64,000 bases of DNA from Nostoc punctiforme NIES-2108. Its GTDB lineage: Bacteria; Cyanobacteriota; Cyanobacteriia; Cyanobacteriales; Nostocaceae. Position numbers and translations under genes: made by a program. Below the pieces are notes generated by a model, which searched no databases, was not told the DNA's origin, and worked only from the letters and a program-made list of their open reading frames with translations. Where the stretch lies: assembly GCA_003326195.1 (NCBI GenBank), contig LXQE01000160.1, positions 34,162 to 98,161 on the forward strand, written 5' to 3'. Positions 1 through 10,148 of this stretch are shown piece after piece (position 1 is the stretch's first letter; each line of letters starts with the position of its first letter).

Positions 1-88
1 CTTTTTTGACAACTTTAGTAGCTGGAAACAAACGAGTCCCGAAACCAGCTACTGGAATCACAGCTTTTCTAACTTTATTTTTCTGCAT
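1..88 (-). CDS. Sugar-phosphate nucleotidyltransferase, N-terminal fragment (GalU-like)
   Basis: The gene runs off the left edge, and only the first 29 codons are visible. They read as an N-terminal beta strand followed by GFGTRLFPATK, the glycine-rich nucleotide-binding signature of UTP-glucose-1-phosphate uridylyltransferases and related enzymes that make UDP- or dTDP-sugars. The ATG at 86-88 follows a purine-rich GAGGAGAGG stretch at a normal distance. It lies downstream of, and on the same strand as, the HemW-like gene, with about 50 bp between them. The family is well supported. The substrate cannot be decided from this fragment. Confidence 0.75.
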   Translation of the reverse strand, partial: MQKNKVRKAVIPVAGFGTRLFPATKVVKK

Positions 89-138
89 AAACCTCTCCTC
101 CCCTCCTCTCTCTGTGCCCTCTGCGCCTCTGCGGTTCG
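89..138. repeat. Dispersed GCAGAGGCGCAGAGG-type repeat
   Basis: The gap between the two minus-strand genes is filled by a purine-rich repeat, read on the minus strand as CGCAGAGGCGCAGAGG followed by ACAGAGAGAGG. Repeats of this kind are scattered through cyanobacterial intergenic DNA. Its 3' part supplies the ribosome binding site of the nucleotidyltransferase gene. Confidence 0.45.
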
Positions 139-1320
139 TCATCCCAACTTCTCAAACAATTCCGCCAACACCACATTAGAAAATAAAAACCCTTGGGGAT
201 CAATCAAACGCAACCTTCCCCTTGTAACTTCCACCCAACCTTTCTCAAAATACAATTGCAAATACCTGCAAATTTCCTCCACCTTCGCTTCGCCAAATGC
301 TTCCGCCAACGCCGCCAAACTCAAACCCTCTGCCAAACGCAACCCCAACATTAACGTTTCTAACAATACTTCCTTTGGGGGGATAACATCACAATCAATG
401 ACACCGCCAGCTTGTACCCACTGGTAATACTCCTTAGTTTTGCGCGGACGAGTGAATCGTTTCCCCTCAACATAACTCGCCGCACCCATGCCAAAGCCAT
501 AATAAGGGCGGTTTTCCCAATACACTCGATTATGCCGACATTGATGACCAGGTTGAGCATAATTAGAAATTTCATAATGCTCATAACCAGCACTAGTTAA
601 AATCTGCTGCCCCATCTCATACATTTTGACTGTGGCTTCATCCGTAGGTAAAGGAGTATCGCCAGGTTTGTAGTAACGACCAAAGGCTGTACCTGGTTCG
701 ATGGTAAGATCGTAAATGGAAATGTGAGTCGGTGCGATCGCTACGGCTTTTTCTAGGGAATATTGCCATTGATCCAAAGACTGATGCGGCAATCCAGAAA
801 TTAAGTCTAAGCTAAATACGGGAATCTCGACTTGGTGGATTAGTTCCACAGCTGCAAAAATATCTTCAACTGAGTGCGATCGCCCCGCCCTTTGCAATAA
901 TTCTCCTTGAAAGGCTTGTACACCCAAACTTACCCGGTTCACGCCTGCATTGCGATATCCTGCTATGTGGGCTAAATCAAAGGTGCCTGGGTCAATTTCC
1001 ATAGAAATCTCTGCCCCAGACGCAATCCCAAAATGCTTCTGTAGCTCTGTGACTATCCGTTGTAGCTGCTCTATTGAGAGCAACGAAGGAGTACCACCGC
1101 CGAAGAAAATTGTCTTTAGGGGTTGACCAAATGCTGGTGTAATGGCAATTTCTTGGCATAGCACCTCAACATATTGAGAAATAGTACCAGATGTTTCGCC
1201 CCGCAAGCGATCGCCTACAACAGAGACAGGGAAATCACAATAAAAACACCGCCGTCTGCAAAAGGGAATATGCACATAAGCAGAACTCGCAATTCCAGAA
1301 ATACTAAATTTTTTACTCAT
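139..1320 (-). CDS. hemW: HemW-like radical SAM protein (coproporphyrinogen III oxidase-like)
   Basis: This 393-residue protein belongs to the HemN/HemW radical SAM family. The [4Fe-4S] cluster motif CxxxCxxC is at C21, C25 and C28 (FCRRRCFYCDF), and GGGTPS, the SAM-binding glycine motif, follows. The C-terminal quarter is the HemN C-terminal domain. HemW proteins are usually annotated as oxygen-independent coproporphyrinogen oxidases, but characterised members act as heme chaperones, and the CxxxCxxC spacing with a short N-terminus fits HemW better than HemN. The ATG start lies 17 residues before the radical SAM barrel. Family is certain; exact role is inferred. Confidence 0.9.
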   Translation of the reverse strand: MSKKFSISGIASSAYVHIPFCRRRCFYCDFPVSVVGDRLRGETSGTISQYVEVLCQEIAITPAFGQPLKTIFFGGGTPSLLSIEQLQRIVTELQKHFGIASGAEISMEIDPGTFDLAHIAGYRNAGVNRVSLGVQAFQGELLQRAGRSHSVEDIFAAVELIHQVEIPVFSLDLISGLPHQSLDQWQYSLEKAVAIAPTHISIYDLTIEPGTAFGRYYKPGDTPLPTDEATVKMYEMGQQILTSAGYEHYEISNYAQPGHQCRHNRVYWENRPYYGFGMGAASYVEGKRFTRPRKTKEYYQWVQAGGVIDCDVIPPKEVLLETLMLGLRLAEGLSLAALAEAFGEAKVEEICRYLQLYFEKGWVEVTRGRLRLIDPQGFLFSNVVLAELFEKLG

Positions 1321-1571
1321 TTTGAGAAAAGTTTTAAGTTAATCCAACTGCGAATTAGAGACAATGAAAATAAGTAGTTTATTTACAAGTTTTTGTCTTT
1401 TTACAACAAAACAATGAAAAATATTAAGATAAAATCCTTTGGTTATAATAATTGCAGATATTGTCAGCCTAAACCCTTAGTGTAAGTCAATATTGATGAG
1501 TTTATCTTACCGATGAAATAAAAAATACTTAACTTTATCGGTTAACACAGTTGCAGGAAAACAAGACAACC

Positions 1572-2648
1572 ATGCTTGACGCCATTATTATTTTCTCATT
1601 TATCTTAGCAGCGTCGGGAATAGGGTTCTACAGCATTGAACTACTACCCAATGGGGCGCTAGATCAGGTAACGAATCTAGAAGCTCTACGCTTAGTTGTT
1701 GCCGTCTTTGCCGCTATTATTGGTGGTGCGATCGGGCTGAGTTTCCAGACGACATATCGTCGCCTAGAATCACAAGTCAAAGAAATGCCTCTAGAAGTGA
1801 TTTTAACTCGTGCGATCGGCTTAGTGATTGGGTTATTACTAGCCAACCTGATGCTAGCCCCACTATTTTTGCTCCCGATCCCGGCAGATTTTGGATTTAT
1901 TAAGCCACTGGTGGCAGTTGTTGGCAGTATTATCCTCTCCGTTACTGGGATGAATTTGGCAGACACCCACGGGCGAGGCTTATTGCGGTTCATTAATCCC
2001 AACACCGTTGAATCGATGGTAGTGGAAGGAACATTAAAACCAGCTAATACCAAAGTTTTAGATACTAGCTGTATTATTGATGGTCGTATTGAAGCCTTAC
2101 TAGAAACAGGGTTTTTAGAAGGGCAAATTCTTGTACCGCAGTTTGTCTTGCAAGAACTTCAACAAGTCGCGGATGCTAGCAAAGACCAAAAGCGTGTACG
2201 GGGAAGGAGAGGACTAGAAATTCTCAACCGTATTAAAGAAGATTATCCTGATCGCATCCTGATTAATACAGTTGACTACGAAGATATTCCCACAGTGGAT
2301 GCCAAGTTAGTACGCTTCGCCCAAGAAATTAGCGGTACACTGCTAACCAACGACTACAACTTGTCTAAAGTTGCCAGTGTTCAGAAAGTACCTGTTTTGA
2401 ATGTGAATGATTTAGTGAATGCCGTCCGTCCCAGTTATTTACCTGGCGATAACCTGGATTTAAAAATTCTCAAGGAAGGCAAAGAACCCAGTCAAGGCAT
2501 TGGCTATCTAGATGACGGCACAATGGTAGTCGTTGAAGAAGGTAGCAATTATGTGGGTGGTGAACTGCGAGTAGTAGTTACCAGTGCTTTACAAACTACA
2601 GCAGGAAGAATGATTTTTGCCAAACCCCAAGCTTCAGCATTGGCGTGA
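1572..2648 (+). CDS. PIN/TRAM domain membrane protein (YacL-like)
   Basis: About 358 residues. Four hydrophobic segments fill roughly the first 120 residues, followed by a PIN-type ribonuclease domain (starting near LDTSCIIDGRI, with further acidic residues such as DAKLV and TNDYN) and a C-terminal TRAM domain (GYLDDGTMVVVEEG). TRAM is a small RNA-binding fold, so a membrane-tethered RNase is the likely role, as proposed for YacL-type proteins. I prefer the ATG at 1572 over the in-frame TTG at 1551, because AGGAAAA at about 1554 then sits as a ribosome binding site. The gene ends just before a strong hairpin shared with the convergent gene. Confidence 0.88.
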   Translation: MLDAIIIFSFILAASGIGFYSIELLPNGALDQVTNLEALRLVVAVFAAIIGGAIGLSFQTTYRRLESQVKEMPLEVILTRAIGLVIGLLLANLMLAPLFLLPIPADFGFIKPLVAVVGSIILSVTGMNLADTHGRGLLRFINPNTVESMVVEGTLKPANTKVLDTSCIIDGRIEALLETGFLEGQILVPQFVLQELQQVADASKDQKRVRGRRGLEILNRIKEDYPDRILINTVDYEDIPTVDAKLVRFAQEISGTLLTNDYNLSKVASVQKVPVLNVNDLVNAVRPSYLPGDNLDLKILKEGKEPSQGIGYLDDGTMVVVEEGSNYVGGELRVVVTSALQTTAGRMIFAKPQASALA

Positions 2649-2686
2649 AACAATGGGATGTTTGTTCAATGCGAATGACACTTGGT

Positions 2687-2713
2687 AATCGGTGCAGGTT
2701 GACTGCACCGATT
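2687..2713. terminator. Bidirectional hairpin terminator
   Basis: A perfect 11-bp inverted repeat (AATCGGTGCAG, 5-nt loop, CTGCACCGATT) lies between the convergent PIN/TRAM and Rpn-type genes and is followed by ATTTATT. Its position between two 3' ends makes a bidirectional terminator the simplest reading. Confidence 0.7.
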
Positions 2714-2715
2714 AT

Positions 2716-3510
2716 TTATTGATTGGAATCACGAGACTCACTTACCTGTAAATACTGTAACTGCTCAATTGATAACCCTGTGACTCTGCCGATTTGTTCT
2801 AATGGCATACCAGTACTAAATAGATTTCTTGCCACTTCGAGTAACGCTTCAGCCTTACCTTCAGCCTTGCCTTTAGCTTTTCCTTCTTGTAGAATGTCTT
2901 GATAAATCGCTGACTCGCGCATAATATCTGACCTCAAAACTCGTTTAATAACCTCTTTCTCTAATACTAAACCAGCTAAAATCGCTGTAGAAGCAGCAAT
3001 GTTACTTTGAGTTCTTAATTCTGTAATAGCGTTAATTTCGCGTGCCACTTCATTAAGTATAACTTCTGGTTCAATTGTACTGCTTAACACCGCCAAAGGT
3101 AAAAGTCCAGGTGTTCTCAAAAATACTTCTGTCGGTTGTTCCCAAAGTCTGATAACTGCAAATTCATGTCGTGTCCCAGCAATTGTAAATGTATTTTGTT
3201 GCACCAAATTTGAATTTGTCTGCTTGAGGTAAATTACGACTTGATGCATTGCTTTGTCTGGAAAGCGGCGATATACTCGCAATCGATAGTCAATCATCCG
3301 AAAAGGAATTTCCGCATCGACTTGGGTTTGAAATTCCAAATGCAATATGCTTTGCTCCGACTGCAACAGAATTAGAGCATCAGCCCGAATGGGTTCGAGA
3401 GATAATTCTTTTGGACTTAGTTCTGTTAAATTAATAGATTCGCCTAATAACCATGTAGCGAAGTCACTGGAGAAGTTCTCAACTAAAAACTTACAGATAT
3501 TGTCAAACAT
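2716..3510 (-). CDS. Rpn family recombination-promoting nuclease / putative transposase
   Basis: The 264-residue protein has the layout of the large cyanobacterial Rpn (PD-(D/E)XK nuclease-like) family. An N-terminal DALILL...HLEFQTQ segment carries the nuclease core acidic residues and ExQ. It is followed by the RMIDYRLRVYRRFPDK motif and a charged KGKAEGKAEA stretch near the C-terminus. Characterised Rpn proteins are DNA nucleases that stimulate RecA-independent recombination. They are often called putative transposases, but no terminal repeats flank this gene. It stands alone, convergent with the PIN/TRAM gene. Confidence 0.85.
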   Translation of the reverse strand: MFDNICKFLVENFSSDFATWLLGESINLTELSPKELSLEPIRADALILLQSEQSILHLEFQTQVDAEIPFRMIDYRLRVYRRFPDKAMHQVVIYLKQTNSNLVQQNTFTIAGTRHEFAVIRLWEQPTEVFLRTPGLLPLAVLSSTIEPEVILNEVAREINAITELRTQSNIAASTAILAGLVLEKEVIKRVLRSDIMRESAIYQDILQEGKAKGKAEGKAEALLEVARNLFSTGMPLEQIGRVTGLSIEQLQYLQVSESRDSNQ

Positions 3511-4029
3511 CTGAATTAGTGTAGTTGGTGCAGATGGGTTCGCATGATGCTGGAAACCTATCTAATACATTGTTTGTATATTGTGTACGACTATATGTCC
3601 ATAATTCCATCAAACTAAAGTCTACGGCTACACAAACAGAGTTATAGATTAGCAGGCTAATTATCTTATGGTCATTTACACAAACATCATATAACTAAAA
3701 GTGACTTTTATTTTAGGGCTGATTTGTTGATTGCGTACATACCAAGTTTCGCAGCGTCGTTTTTTTAGAATTGATGCAGCTTTAAGGTACTAAGGGTATG
3801 AAACAATTAATCCCTAAATATACGGTTGTAGTATTGATTATTGCTATACCAAAAGCCGCAAACGATCTTGACACGCTAAACGACTACGAGCAGCTACTAT
3901 ATATTTTGTAAATCGGACAGGATGCTTAACATACAATAATAGTGCTATGCCTTTGTAGTTAAAAATTTTAATAAACCACGAAGGCTTAAAAAAATCACAA
4001 AGCCGACTTTTGCAACACAACCGTATTTG
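3511..4029. other. Intergenic region, 519 bp, nothing recognised
   Basis: AT-rich DNA between the divergently transcribed Rpn-type gene and the APC permease. I see no tRNA, riboswitch motif, inverted repeat or reading frame worth calling. It must hold the promoters of both genes. Confidence 0.5.
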
Positions 4030-5976
4030 ATGGCTAAATCAATTGTTTCAACAAAACGGCTCGGCAGTCAGTTAATCCACTGGTTGCTTGAAGAAGACCG
4101 ACGAGAGAAAAAAGGGCCTTATCGCAAAGAAGAAGCACATCGCCAGCATTCTTGGTGGCAGGTTATGTGCTTGACTGGTGTAGATTATTTCTCGACCCTT
4201 GGCTATCAACCAGGGATTGCAGCACTAGCAGCTGGCGCTCTTTCTCCTATAGCTACGCTGATTCTGGTTTTGCTGACGCTCTTTGGAGCGTTGCCAATCT
4301 ATCGGCGCATTGCTGCCGAAAGCCCTCATGGTGAAGGGTCGATCGCAATGTTAGAGCGTTTACTTCCCTGGTGGCAAGGCAAATTACTTGTACTGTGCTT
4401 ACTTGGCTTTGTGGCAACTGACTTTATTATTACTATTACCTTGTCAGCAGCTGATGCCACAGCCCATATCATCGAAAATCCGCTGACACCAATTTGGCTT
4501 CACAATCAGACGATCGCAGTTACCCTGATATTAGTTGCATTACTAGGTGCAGTTTTCTTGAGAGGTTTCCGAGAAGCCATTGGGATTGCAGTAGTTTTAG
4601 TGGGAGCTTATCTGCTATTAAACTTCATTGTCGTTGGCGTCGGTGTGTATCAGATATTAACTCACACAGAAGCGATCGCGAACTGGCAAACTGCACTTTT
4701 TGCACGCCATTCTAACCCTTTGATGCTAATCGGCATCTCTCTCATCATCTTCCCTAAACTAGCGTTGGGATTGTCAGGTTTTGAGACTGGTGTTACCGTT
4801 ATGCCCCTGGTTAAAGGTAGCAGTAACAGCACTCCGCAGCATCCCAAAGGGCGGATTCGGAATACACGCAAGTTGCTCACCACTGCTGCTCTGATTATGA
4901 GCTTCTTTCTGCTTACCACCAGCTTTATAACCACTCTACTGATTCCAACCGCAGAATTTGCATCGGGGGGCAAAGCCAATGGACGGGCCCTTGCTTATTT
5001 AGCACATTTGTATTTAGGCAATGGCTTTGGCACAATTTACGATTTAAGTACTATTTCTATTTTGTGGTTTGCAGGTGCATCTGCAATGGCAGGACTGTTG
5101 AATATCGTGCCTCGCTACCTACCACGCTATGGCATGGCACCCAATTGGGCACGAGTAACCAGACCTTTAGTGTTAGTCTACACAACAATCGCTTTTGTTG
5201 TCACAATTATCTTCAAAGCAAGTGTAGAAGCCCAAGGTGGGGCTTACGCAACTGGTGTGCTGGTGTTGATCACCTCAGCTGCCTTTGCCGTCACCTTATC
5301 AGCCCACCGTCACCGACAGAAGCGGGCCAGATTCGTTTTTGGCATCATTACACTGTTATTTTTATATACCACCATTGTTAATATCATCGAAAGACCAGAA
5401 GGGATTAGGATTGCTGGGTTTTTCATCGGTGCGATCATTTTTACCTCGCTGGTTTCTCGTGTTTGGCGTTCAACTGAACTGCGAGCAGAGCGAATTGAAG
5501 TTGACGAACTTGCTAGCCAATTCTTTGCTGAAGATAGCCAGGGAACAATACGACTGATTGCAAATCGGTTGAATACGGGCGATGTCCTAGAGTATTTTAT
5601 GAAAGAGAAAGAGGTACGCGAAGACAATCATATTCCACTCAACGATCCAATTCTGTTTCTAGAAATTCATGTATCCGATGCTTCGGAATTTGCGGATGTG
5701 ATCGTAGTAAAAGGGGTACAAGTTGGTGACTATCGCATCCTCCGGGCTGAAAGTGCAGCAGTACCGAATGCGATCGCCGCTTTACTACTTTACATTCGTG
5801 ACCAAACAGGTAAGATTCCCCATGCTTACTTCGGCTGGGTTGAGGGAAATCCCATACAATACCTATTGCGTTTTATCTTGTTTGGCGAAGGTGACATTGC
5901 TGTAGTTACCCGTGAAGTACTGCGGCGAGCTGAAAAGAATCCCGAGATGCGACCTGGTATTCATGTTGGGGGTTGA
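4030..5976 (+). CDS. APC superfamily permease with C-terminal cytoplasmic domain
   Basis: A 648-residue integral membrane protein. After a charged N-terminal stretch (EEDRREKKGPYRKEEAHR) come about twelve hydrophobic segments, ending near residue 480. The first membrane segment carries GVDYFSTLGYQPGIAALAAG, typical of APC-type amino acid/polyamine/cation transporters. A soluble domain of about 160 residues follows and may be regulatory. The substrate cannot be read from the sequence. ATG 4030 is preferred to the adjacent TTG at 4027. It is transcribed alone, and a hairpin follows the stop. Confidence 0.85.
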   Translation: MAKSIVSTKRLGSQLIHWLLEEDRREKKGPYRKEEAHRQHSWWQVMCLTGVDYFSTLGYQPGIAALAAGALSPIATLILVLLTLFGALPIYRRIAAESPHGEGSIAMLERLLPWWQGKLLVLCLLGFVATDFIITITLSAADATAHIIENPLTPIWLHNQTIAVTLILVALLGAVFLRGFREAIGIAVVLVGAYLLLNFIVVGVGVYQILTHTEAIANWQTALFARHSNPLMLIGISLIIFPKLALGLSGFETGVTVMPLVKGSSNSTPQHPKGRIRNTRKLLTTAALIMSFFLLTTSFITTLLIPTAEFASGGKANGRALAYLAHLYLGNGFGTIYDLSTISILWFAGASAMAGLLNIVPRYLPRYGMAPNWARVTRPLVLVYTTIAFVVTIIFKASVEAQGGAYATGVLVLITSAAFAVTLSAHRHRQKRARFVFGIITLLFLYTTIVNIIERPEGIRIAGFFIGAIIFTSLVSRVWRSTELRAERIEVDELASQFFAEDSQGTIRLIANRLNTGDVLEYFMKEKEVREDNHIPLNDPILFLEIHVSDASEFADVIVVKGVQVGDYRILRAESAAVPNAIAALLLYIRDQTGKIPHAYFGWVEGNPIQYLLRFILFGEGDIAVVTREVLRRAEKNPEMRPGIHVGG

Positions 5977-6020
5977 TTGAGGAGTGCTGTTAGCGGTAGC
6001 GGGGCGTTTAGCCCGTGCTG

Positions 6021-6051
6021 AGTGCTGAGTAAATTAAAATCACTCAGCACT
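6021..6051 (+). terminator. Hairpin terminator after the permease gene
   Basis: The sequence AGTGCTGAGT, an 11-nt loop and ACTCAGCACT form a perfect 10-bp stem about 45 bp after the permease stop, followed by GTTTCATT. The T-tract is weak, so termination is likely but not certain. Confidence 0.55.
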
Positions 6052-6200
6052 GTTTCATTAACAGAGTTCTTTTTTCTCCTTGTTCCCTTGTCTTATAAAG
6101 GTGCGGCAAATAAATCAAGTTTGAAGAAATTGTCTTAAAATTTATGTAAATATGAGTCGCTCAATCTGAGATTAACTTTAAAATTATTTAGCTTTTTAGA

Positions 6201-9200
6201 ATGCCAGACGCGGAAAAGTTCCACAACCAGCTGGCTAATCACAAGCTGCTGCATCGGCAAGTTAGTAAAAAGGCAAAATCTTCGCTAGTCGCCAGTGGAG
6301 AAGAAGGAATGGTGCTTCAGTTGGCTGATGGCACTATCCAGGCTTGCAATGCCGCTAGCGATCGCATTTTGGGACTGACCGCAGAACAGCTTGTGGGGCA
6401 AAATTTCCTTGATCCCAAGTGGCAATTTATTCATGAAGATGGCTCTCCTTTACTCAGTAAAGCTCACCCTACAAGTGTTATCCAAAATACAGGCAAACCT
6501 TGCTTAAATGTGATATGTGGCTTTTATAAGCCAAATGGTGAGCTAGTCTGGCTCTTGTTGTCTTCCCAACCTCTGTTTCAAACTGAAGCAAGCAATCTGT
6601 ATGCGATCGTGACAACTTTTTCGGATATTACGGCATCTAAGCACGCCCAGTTCGCGGATGACTGTAGTTGCGAACAAAATACTCAACAAGTTGATACAGA
6701 TGAATTTCAGGCATGGTGGGATAGTCAACGTCTGTTTCAACAAATTGCTGGCACTCTTCCGGGAATACTCTACATTTATGACCTAATTGAGCAGCGAAAT
6801 ACTTATGTTAATTACGAAATTGCTCAAGGTTGGGGCTACACACCAGCAGAAATCCAGGCAATGGGAAAGGAGTTATTTGTCCAACTTCTACATCCTGAAG
6901 ATTTGGCTCGACTCCCTAGCTATTTTGAAAAATTTAATTCTACTCATCAGGGCGAAGTTCTCAGCTTTGAATACCGAATTCTACACGCTAATGGAGAATG
7001 GCGCTGGTTTTGTAGCTATGACACTGTACACAGCAGAACAGCTGATGGATTGCCGCAATATCTTTTGGGGATCGCTTTTGATATTACAGAGCGACGACAC
7101 ATAGAAATTTCCTTGCGGCAAAGTAATGAAAAGTTTGAGCTAGCAGCGGCGGCGGTTAATTGCCTAATCTATGACTGGGAGATTGGCAGAAATACTGTGG
7201 AAAGAACTGAGGGTCTAACCCAGGTTTTTGGCTACACCCAACAAGAAACCGAACCTACTTTCCAATGGTGGCAAGAACGCATCCATCCCGATGACCAACA
7301 AAGAGTTAATGACCAATTCATGGCTAGTATGGCCAATGGAAACCGTTATGGCATCGAGTATCGAGTGCGTCACAAAGATGGTCGCTATTTGTGGGTGAAA
7401 GACCAGGGGTTTGCAGTTCGGGATGCAAATGGTCAGGTAATTAGGGTAGTTGGTGCTAGTACTGATATTACCGAACAGCAAGCTGCCCTATGGGAACGTC
7501 AAAAAATTGAAACAAACCTGCGCGAGAGTGAAGAACGGATTCGGTTGGCCACTAATGCTGCTGAACTGGGTATGTGGTTTTGGAATATCACCACCAACGA
7601 GGTGATTTGGACAGACAAATGTCGGCAGTTGTTTGGAGTGTCCCTAGAAGTCGAAATCGACTTTGAGATTTTCCTCAACTGTGTATATGCAGAAGACCGC
7701 CAATGCATTCATGAAGCGATCGCCCGCTCTATTGAGGAAAAAGTTGACTGTGATATTGAATACCGCATCCTTTGGTCTGATGGTAGTATTCATTGGATTT
7801 CTGCTAAAGGTCGCGTCTTTTATGATGCCGAGAGTAAGCCAGTACGAATGATGGGTACTACCCAGGATATTACCCAACGCAAACAGGTAGAAAATGATTT
7901 GCGTCAGCGCGAAACTCAATTAAGGCGGTTAGTAGATTCCAACATTATTGGCATTATGTTCGCCACTCCTGATTACATTACTGAGGCGAACGAGGCTTTT
8001 TTAGAAATGGTGGGTTATACGCGAGAGGAACTTTTAGCGGGTGAGATACGCAGAAAACATATCACCCCACCTGAATATCATGCTCTCGATCAGCAGGGGA
8101 TAGAACAACTTTTAACGGTTGGGCTATTTACTCCCTTTGAAAAAGAATACATCCGCAAGGATGGTTCCCGCATTCCGATACTAATTGGTGGTGCCTTGGT
8201 GGAGAGAGATCCCCCATCTTGGATCTGTTTTATTCTTGACCTAACCCCCAGGAAGCAATTAGAAAAGGCACTTAGACAACAAGCAGAGGAACTCAAACAG
8301 GCAAACCGGAATAAAGATGAGTTTCTCGCTATCCTCTCCCACGAATTGCGATCGCCCCTCAACCCGATTTTAGGGTGGTCATCGCTACTCAAAAGCCGCA
8401 AATTTGATGAAGTGACTACAAGTCGTGCTTTGGAAACCATCGAAAGAAATGCTCAATTGCAGATTCAATTAATTGATGAGTTGCTGGATGTCTCCCGAAT
8501 TATTCGTGGTAAGTTGAACTTGACTTTTGCCACTGTTAACCTAGTAGCTGTAATTGATGCTGCATTAGAAACAGTCCGGTTAATTGCCGAAACTAAATCT
8601 ATCCAGATTAAAGTACAAGTTGACCGCAATGTTGGTAAAGTGTTGGGCGATTACTATCGGTTACAGCAAATTGTAGGGAATTTACTCTCGAACGCAGTTA
8701 AGTTTACTCCCTCTCGTGGTTCAGTCGAAGTCAGCTTATCATTGAGTGGTGAATTAACTTCCCACTCAGCAATAATTCAAGTTAAAGATACCGGTCAAGG
8801 TATTTCCCCTGAATTTTTACCCCACGTATTTGAATATTTCCGTCAAGCCGATAGCAGCACAACCAGGAAATTTGGCGGACTGGGGCTGGGATTGGCAATA
8901 GTTCGTCACTTAGTAGAGTTGCATGGCGGTACTGTAAGAGCAGCCAGTCCAGGAATTGGACAGGGAGCAGTTTTTAGTGTCAGACTGCCCGTGATGAAGG
9001 ACAGTGACAGTGCAGGGGAAGCAGGAGGAGCAGGGGAGAAATTTAACTCGTCAGTTCTGCGTGGACTACGGGTATTAATTGTCGATGATGATGTTGACAC
9101 ACGAGAGTTTCTGCACTTCTTGCTACAACATAATGGGGCGTTGATAACTGCCGCAGCATCGGTAAATGAGGCCTTAAATATTATATCCCAGGCTGTACCT

Positions 9201-9443
9201 AATTTATTAATCAGTGATTTAGGAATGCCAGAAATGGATGGCTACAGCTTGATTAAGATGCTCAGAGCCATGCCTAAAGAGGAGGGCGGCGAAATTCCGG
9301 CGATCGCTCTTACCGCCTATGCTGGAGAAAGCGATCGCGAGCGAGTTTTAGCAGCTGGTTTTCAGAAACACATTGCCAAACCAGTACAACCAACTGAATT
9401 ACTCACCTCAATTGCAGATTTGCTAGGGCAAAATCATGGCTAA
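6201..9443 (+). CDS. Hybrid histidine kinase with about five PAS domains and a C-terminal receiver
   Basis: A 1080-residue soluble signalling protein with no membrane segment. Five PAS/PAC modules are visible, at about residues 30-150, 165-300, 305-430, 440-565 and 570-690; several end with the PAC-type ITERR/ITEQQ/ITQRK signature. A HisKA domain follows with phospho-acceptor His714 in SHELRSPLNPI. The HATPase domain shows the N box (GNLLSNAVKF), G1 (DTGQGI) and G2 (GGLGLGLAI). A receiver domain (about 955-1075) has phospho-acceptor Asp1006 in ISDLGMPEMDG. Some PAS modules may bind cofactors, but no bilin-binding GAF cysteine is present. No partner response regulator is adjacent. Confidence 0.93.
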   Translation: MPDAEKFHNQLANHKLLHRQVSKKAKSSLVASGEEGMVLQLADGTIQACNAASDRILGLTAEQLVGQNFLDPKWQFIHEDGSPLLSKAHPTSVIQNTGKPCLNVICGFYKPNGELVWLLLSSQPLFQTEASNLYAIVTTFSDITASKHAQFADDCSCEQNTQQVDTDEFQAWWDSQRLFQQIAGTLPGILYIYDLIEQRNTYVNYEIAQGWGYTPAEIQAMGKELFVQLLHPEDLARLPSYFEKFNSTHQGEVLSFEYRILHANGEWRWFCSYDTVHSRTADGLPQYLLGIAFDITERRHIEISLRQSNEKFELAAAAVNCLIYDWEIGRNTVERTEGLTQVFGYTQQETEPTFQWWQERIHPDDQQRVNDQFMASMANGNRYGIEYRVRHKDGRYLWVKDQGFAVRDANGQVIRVVGASTDITEQQAALWERQKIETNLRESEERIRLATNAAELGMWFWNITTNEVIWTDKCRQLFGVSLEVEIDFEIFLNCVYAEDRQCIHEAIARSIEEKVDCDIEYRILWSDGSIHWISAKGRVFYDAESKPVRMMGTTQDITQRKQVENDLRQRETQLRRLVDSNIIGIMFATPDYITEANEAFLEMVGYTREELLAGEIRRKHITPPEYHALDQQGIEQLLTVGLFTPFEKEYIRKDGSRIPILIGGALVERDPPSWICFILDLTPRKQLEKALRQQAEELKQANRNKDEFLAILSHELRSPLNPILGWSSLLKSRKFDEVTTSRALETIERNAQLQIQLIDELLDVSRIIRGKLNLTFATVNLVAVIDAALETVRLIAETKSIQIKVQVDRNVGKVLGDYYRLQQIVGNLLSNAVKFTPSRGSVEVSLSLSGELTSHSAIIQVKDTGQGISPEFLPHVFEYFRQADSSTTRKFGGLGLGLAIVRHLVELHGGTVRAASPGIGQGAVFSVRLPVMKDSDSAGEAGGAGEKFNSSVLRGLRVLIVDDDVDTREFLHFLLQHNGALITAAASVNEALNIISQAVPNLLISDLGMPEMDGYSLIKMLRAMPKEEGGEIPAIALTAYAGESDRERVLAAGFQKHIAKPVQPTELLTSIADLLGQNHG

Positions 9444-9540
9444 AACTCTATTTCTGTTCATTAGACTTTAGGCTCAACTGAACCGTATTGAGTTATAAGG
9501 AATACACTATCATCAGGCTTAAATCTCAATCAGCTTAACC

Positions 9541-10113
9541 ATGACCAAGAAAGATTTGCTTCGCAACCAAATTTTCACGCTGGAAAATATTCTTTCGCCA
9601 GCAGAATGTGCTGAGTATATTACTTTAACAGAAAGTATTGGCTATACAGATGCTCCTATTACTACCCACCGAGGTTTTCAAATGCGTCCCGACATCCGCA
9701 ATAATCAGCGCGTTATTCTAGATGACCGGGAGCGTGCTTTTGATTTATGGCAGCGTGTGTCAAATTATATCCCCAAGACCATTGGTAGATGGCATCCAGT
9801 TGGGCTAAATGAGCGTTTTCGTTTCTATCGCTACGATCCAGGTCAGAGGTTTGCACCTCACCATGATGGTCCTTATCGCCGAACTAACGGTGAGGAAAGC
9901 TTATTGACTTTCATGATTTATTTGAATGAAGGGTTTGAAGGCGGCGAAACCCGCTTTTATCTTCCTGAATACTACATAGATTTATCTAATCTAGCTGTGC
10001 TTCCAGTAACAGGTATGGCTTTGTGTTTTGTCCACGAACTAGTACATGAGGGCGCTACTATTATCCAGGGGCGAAAGTACGTTTTGCGATCGGATGTTAT
10101 GTACAGTCAATAG
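9541..10113 (+). CDS. 2-oxoglutarate/Fe(II)-dependent oxygenase, prolyl 4-hydroxylase type
   Basis: A 190-residue double-stranded beta-helix protein. The iron-binding HxD pair is H107/D109 (in FAPHHDG), and the distal ligand is H169 in ELVHEG. K179 in GRKYVLRSD is placed like the lysine that holds the 2-oxoglutarate C5 carboxylate in prolyl 4-hydroxylases. GGETRFY is also typical of this subfamily. The target residue or substrate is unknown. It follows the histidine kinase by about 100 bp on the same strand, but I see no firm evidence of co-transcription. Confidence 0.88.
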   Translation: MTKKDLLRNQIFTLENILSPAECAEYITLTESIGYTDAPITTHRGFQMRPDIRNNQRVILDDRERAFDLWQRVSNYIPKTIGRWHPVGLNERFRFYRYDPGQRFAPHHDGPYRRTNGEESLLTFMIYLNEGFEGGETRFYLPEYYIDLSNLAVLPVTGMALCFVHELVHEGATIIQGRKYVLRSDVMYSQ

Positions 10114-10148
10114 TTGAGAAAGTGATTAACCAGCAAAATCAACAAAAT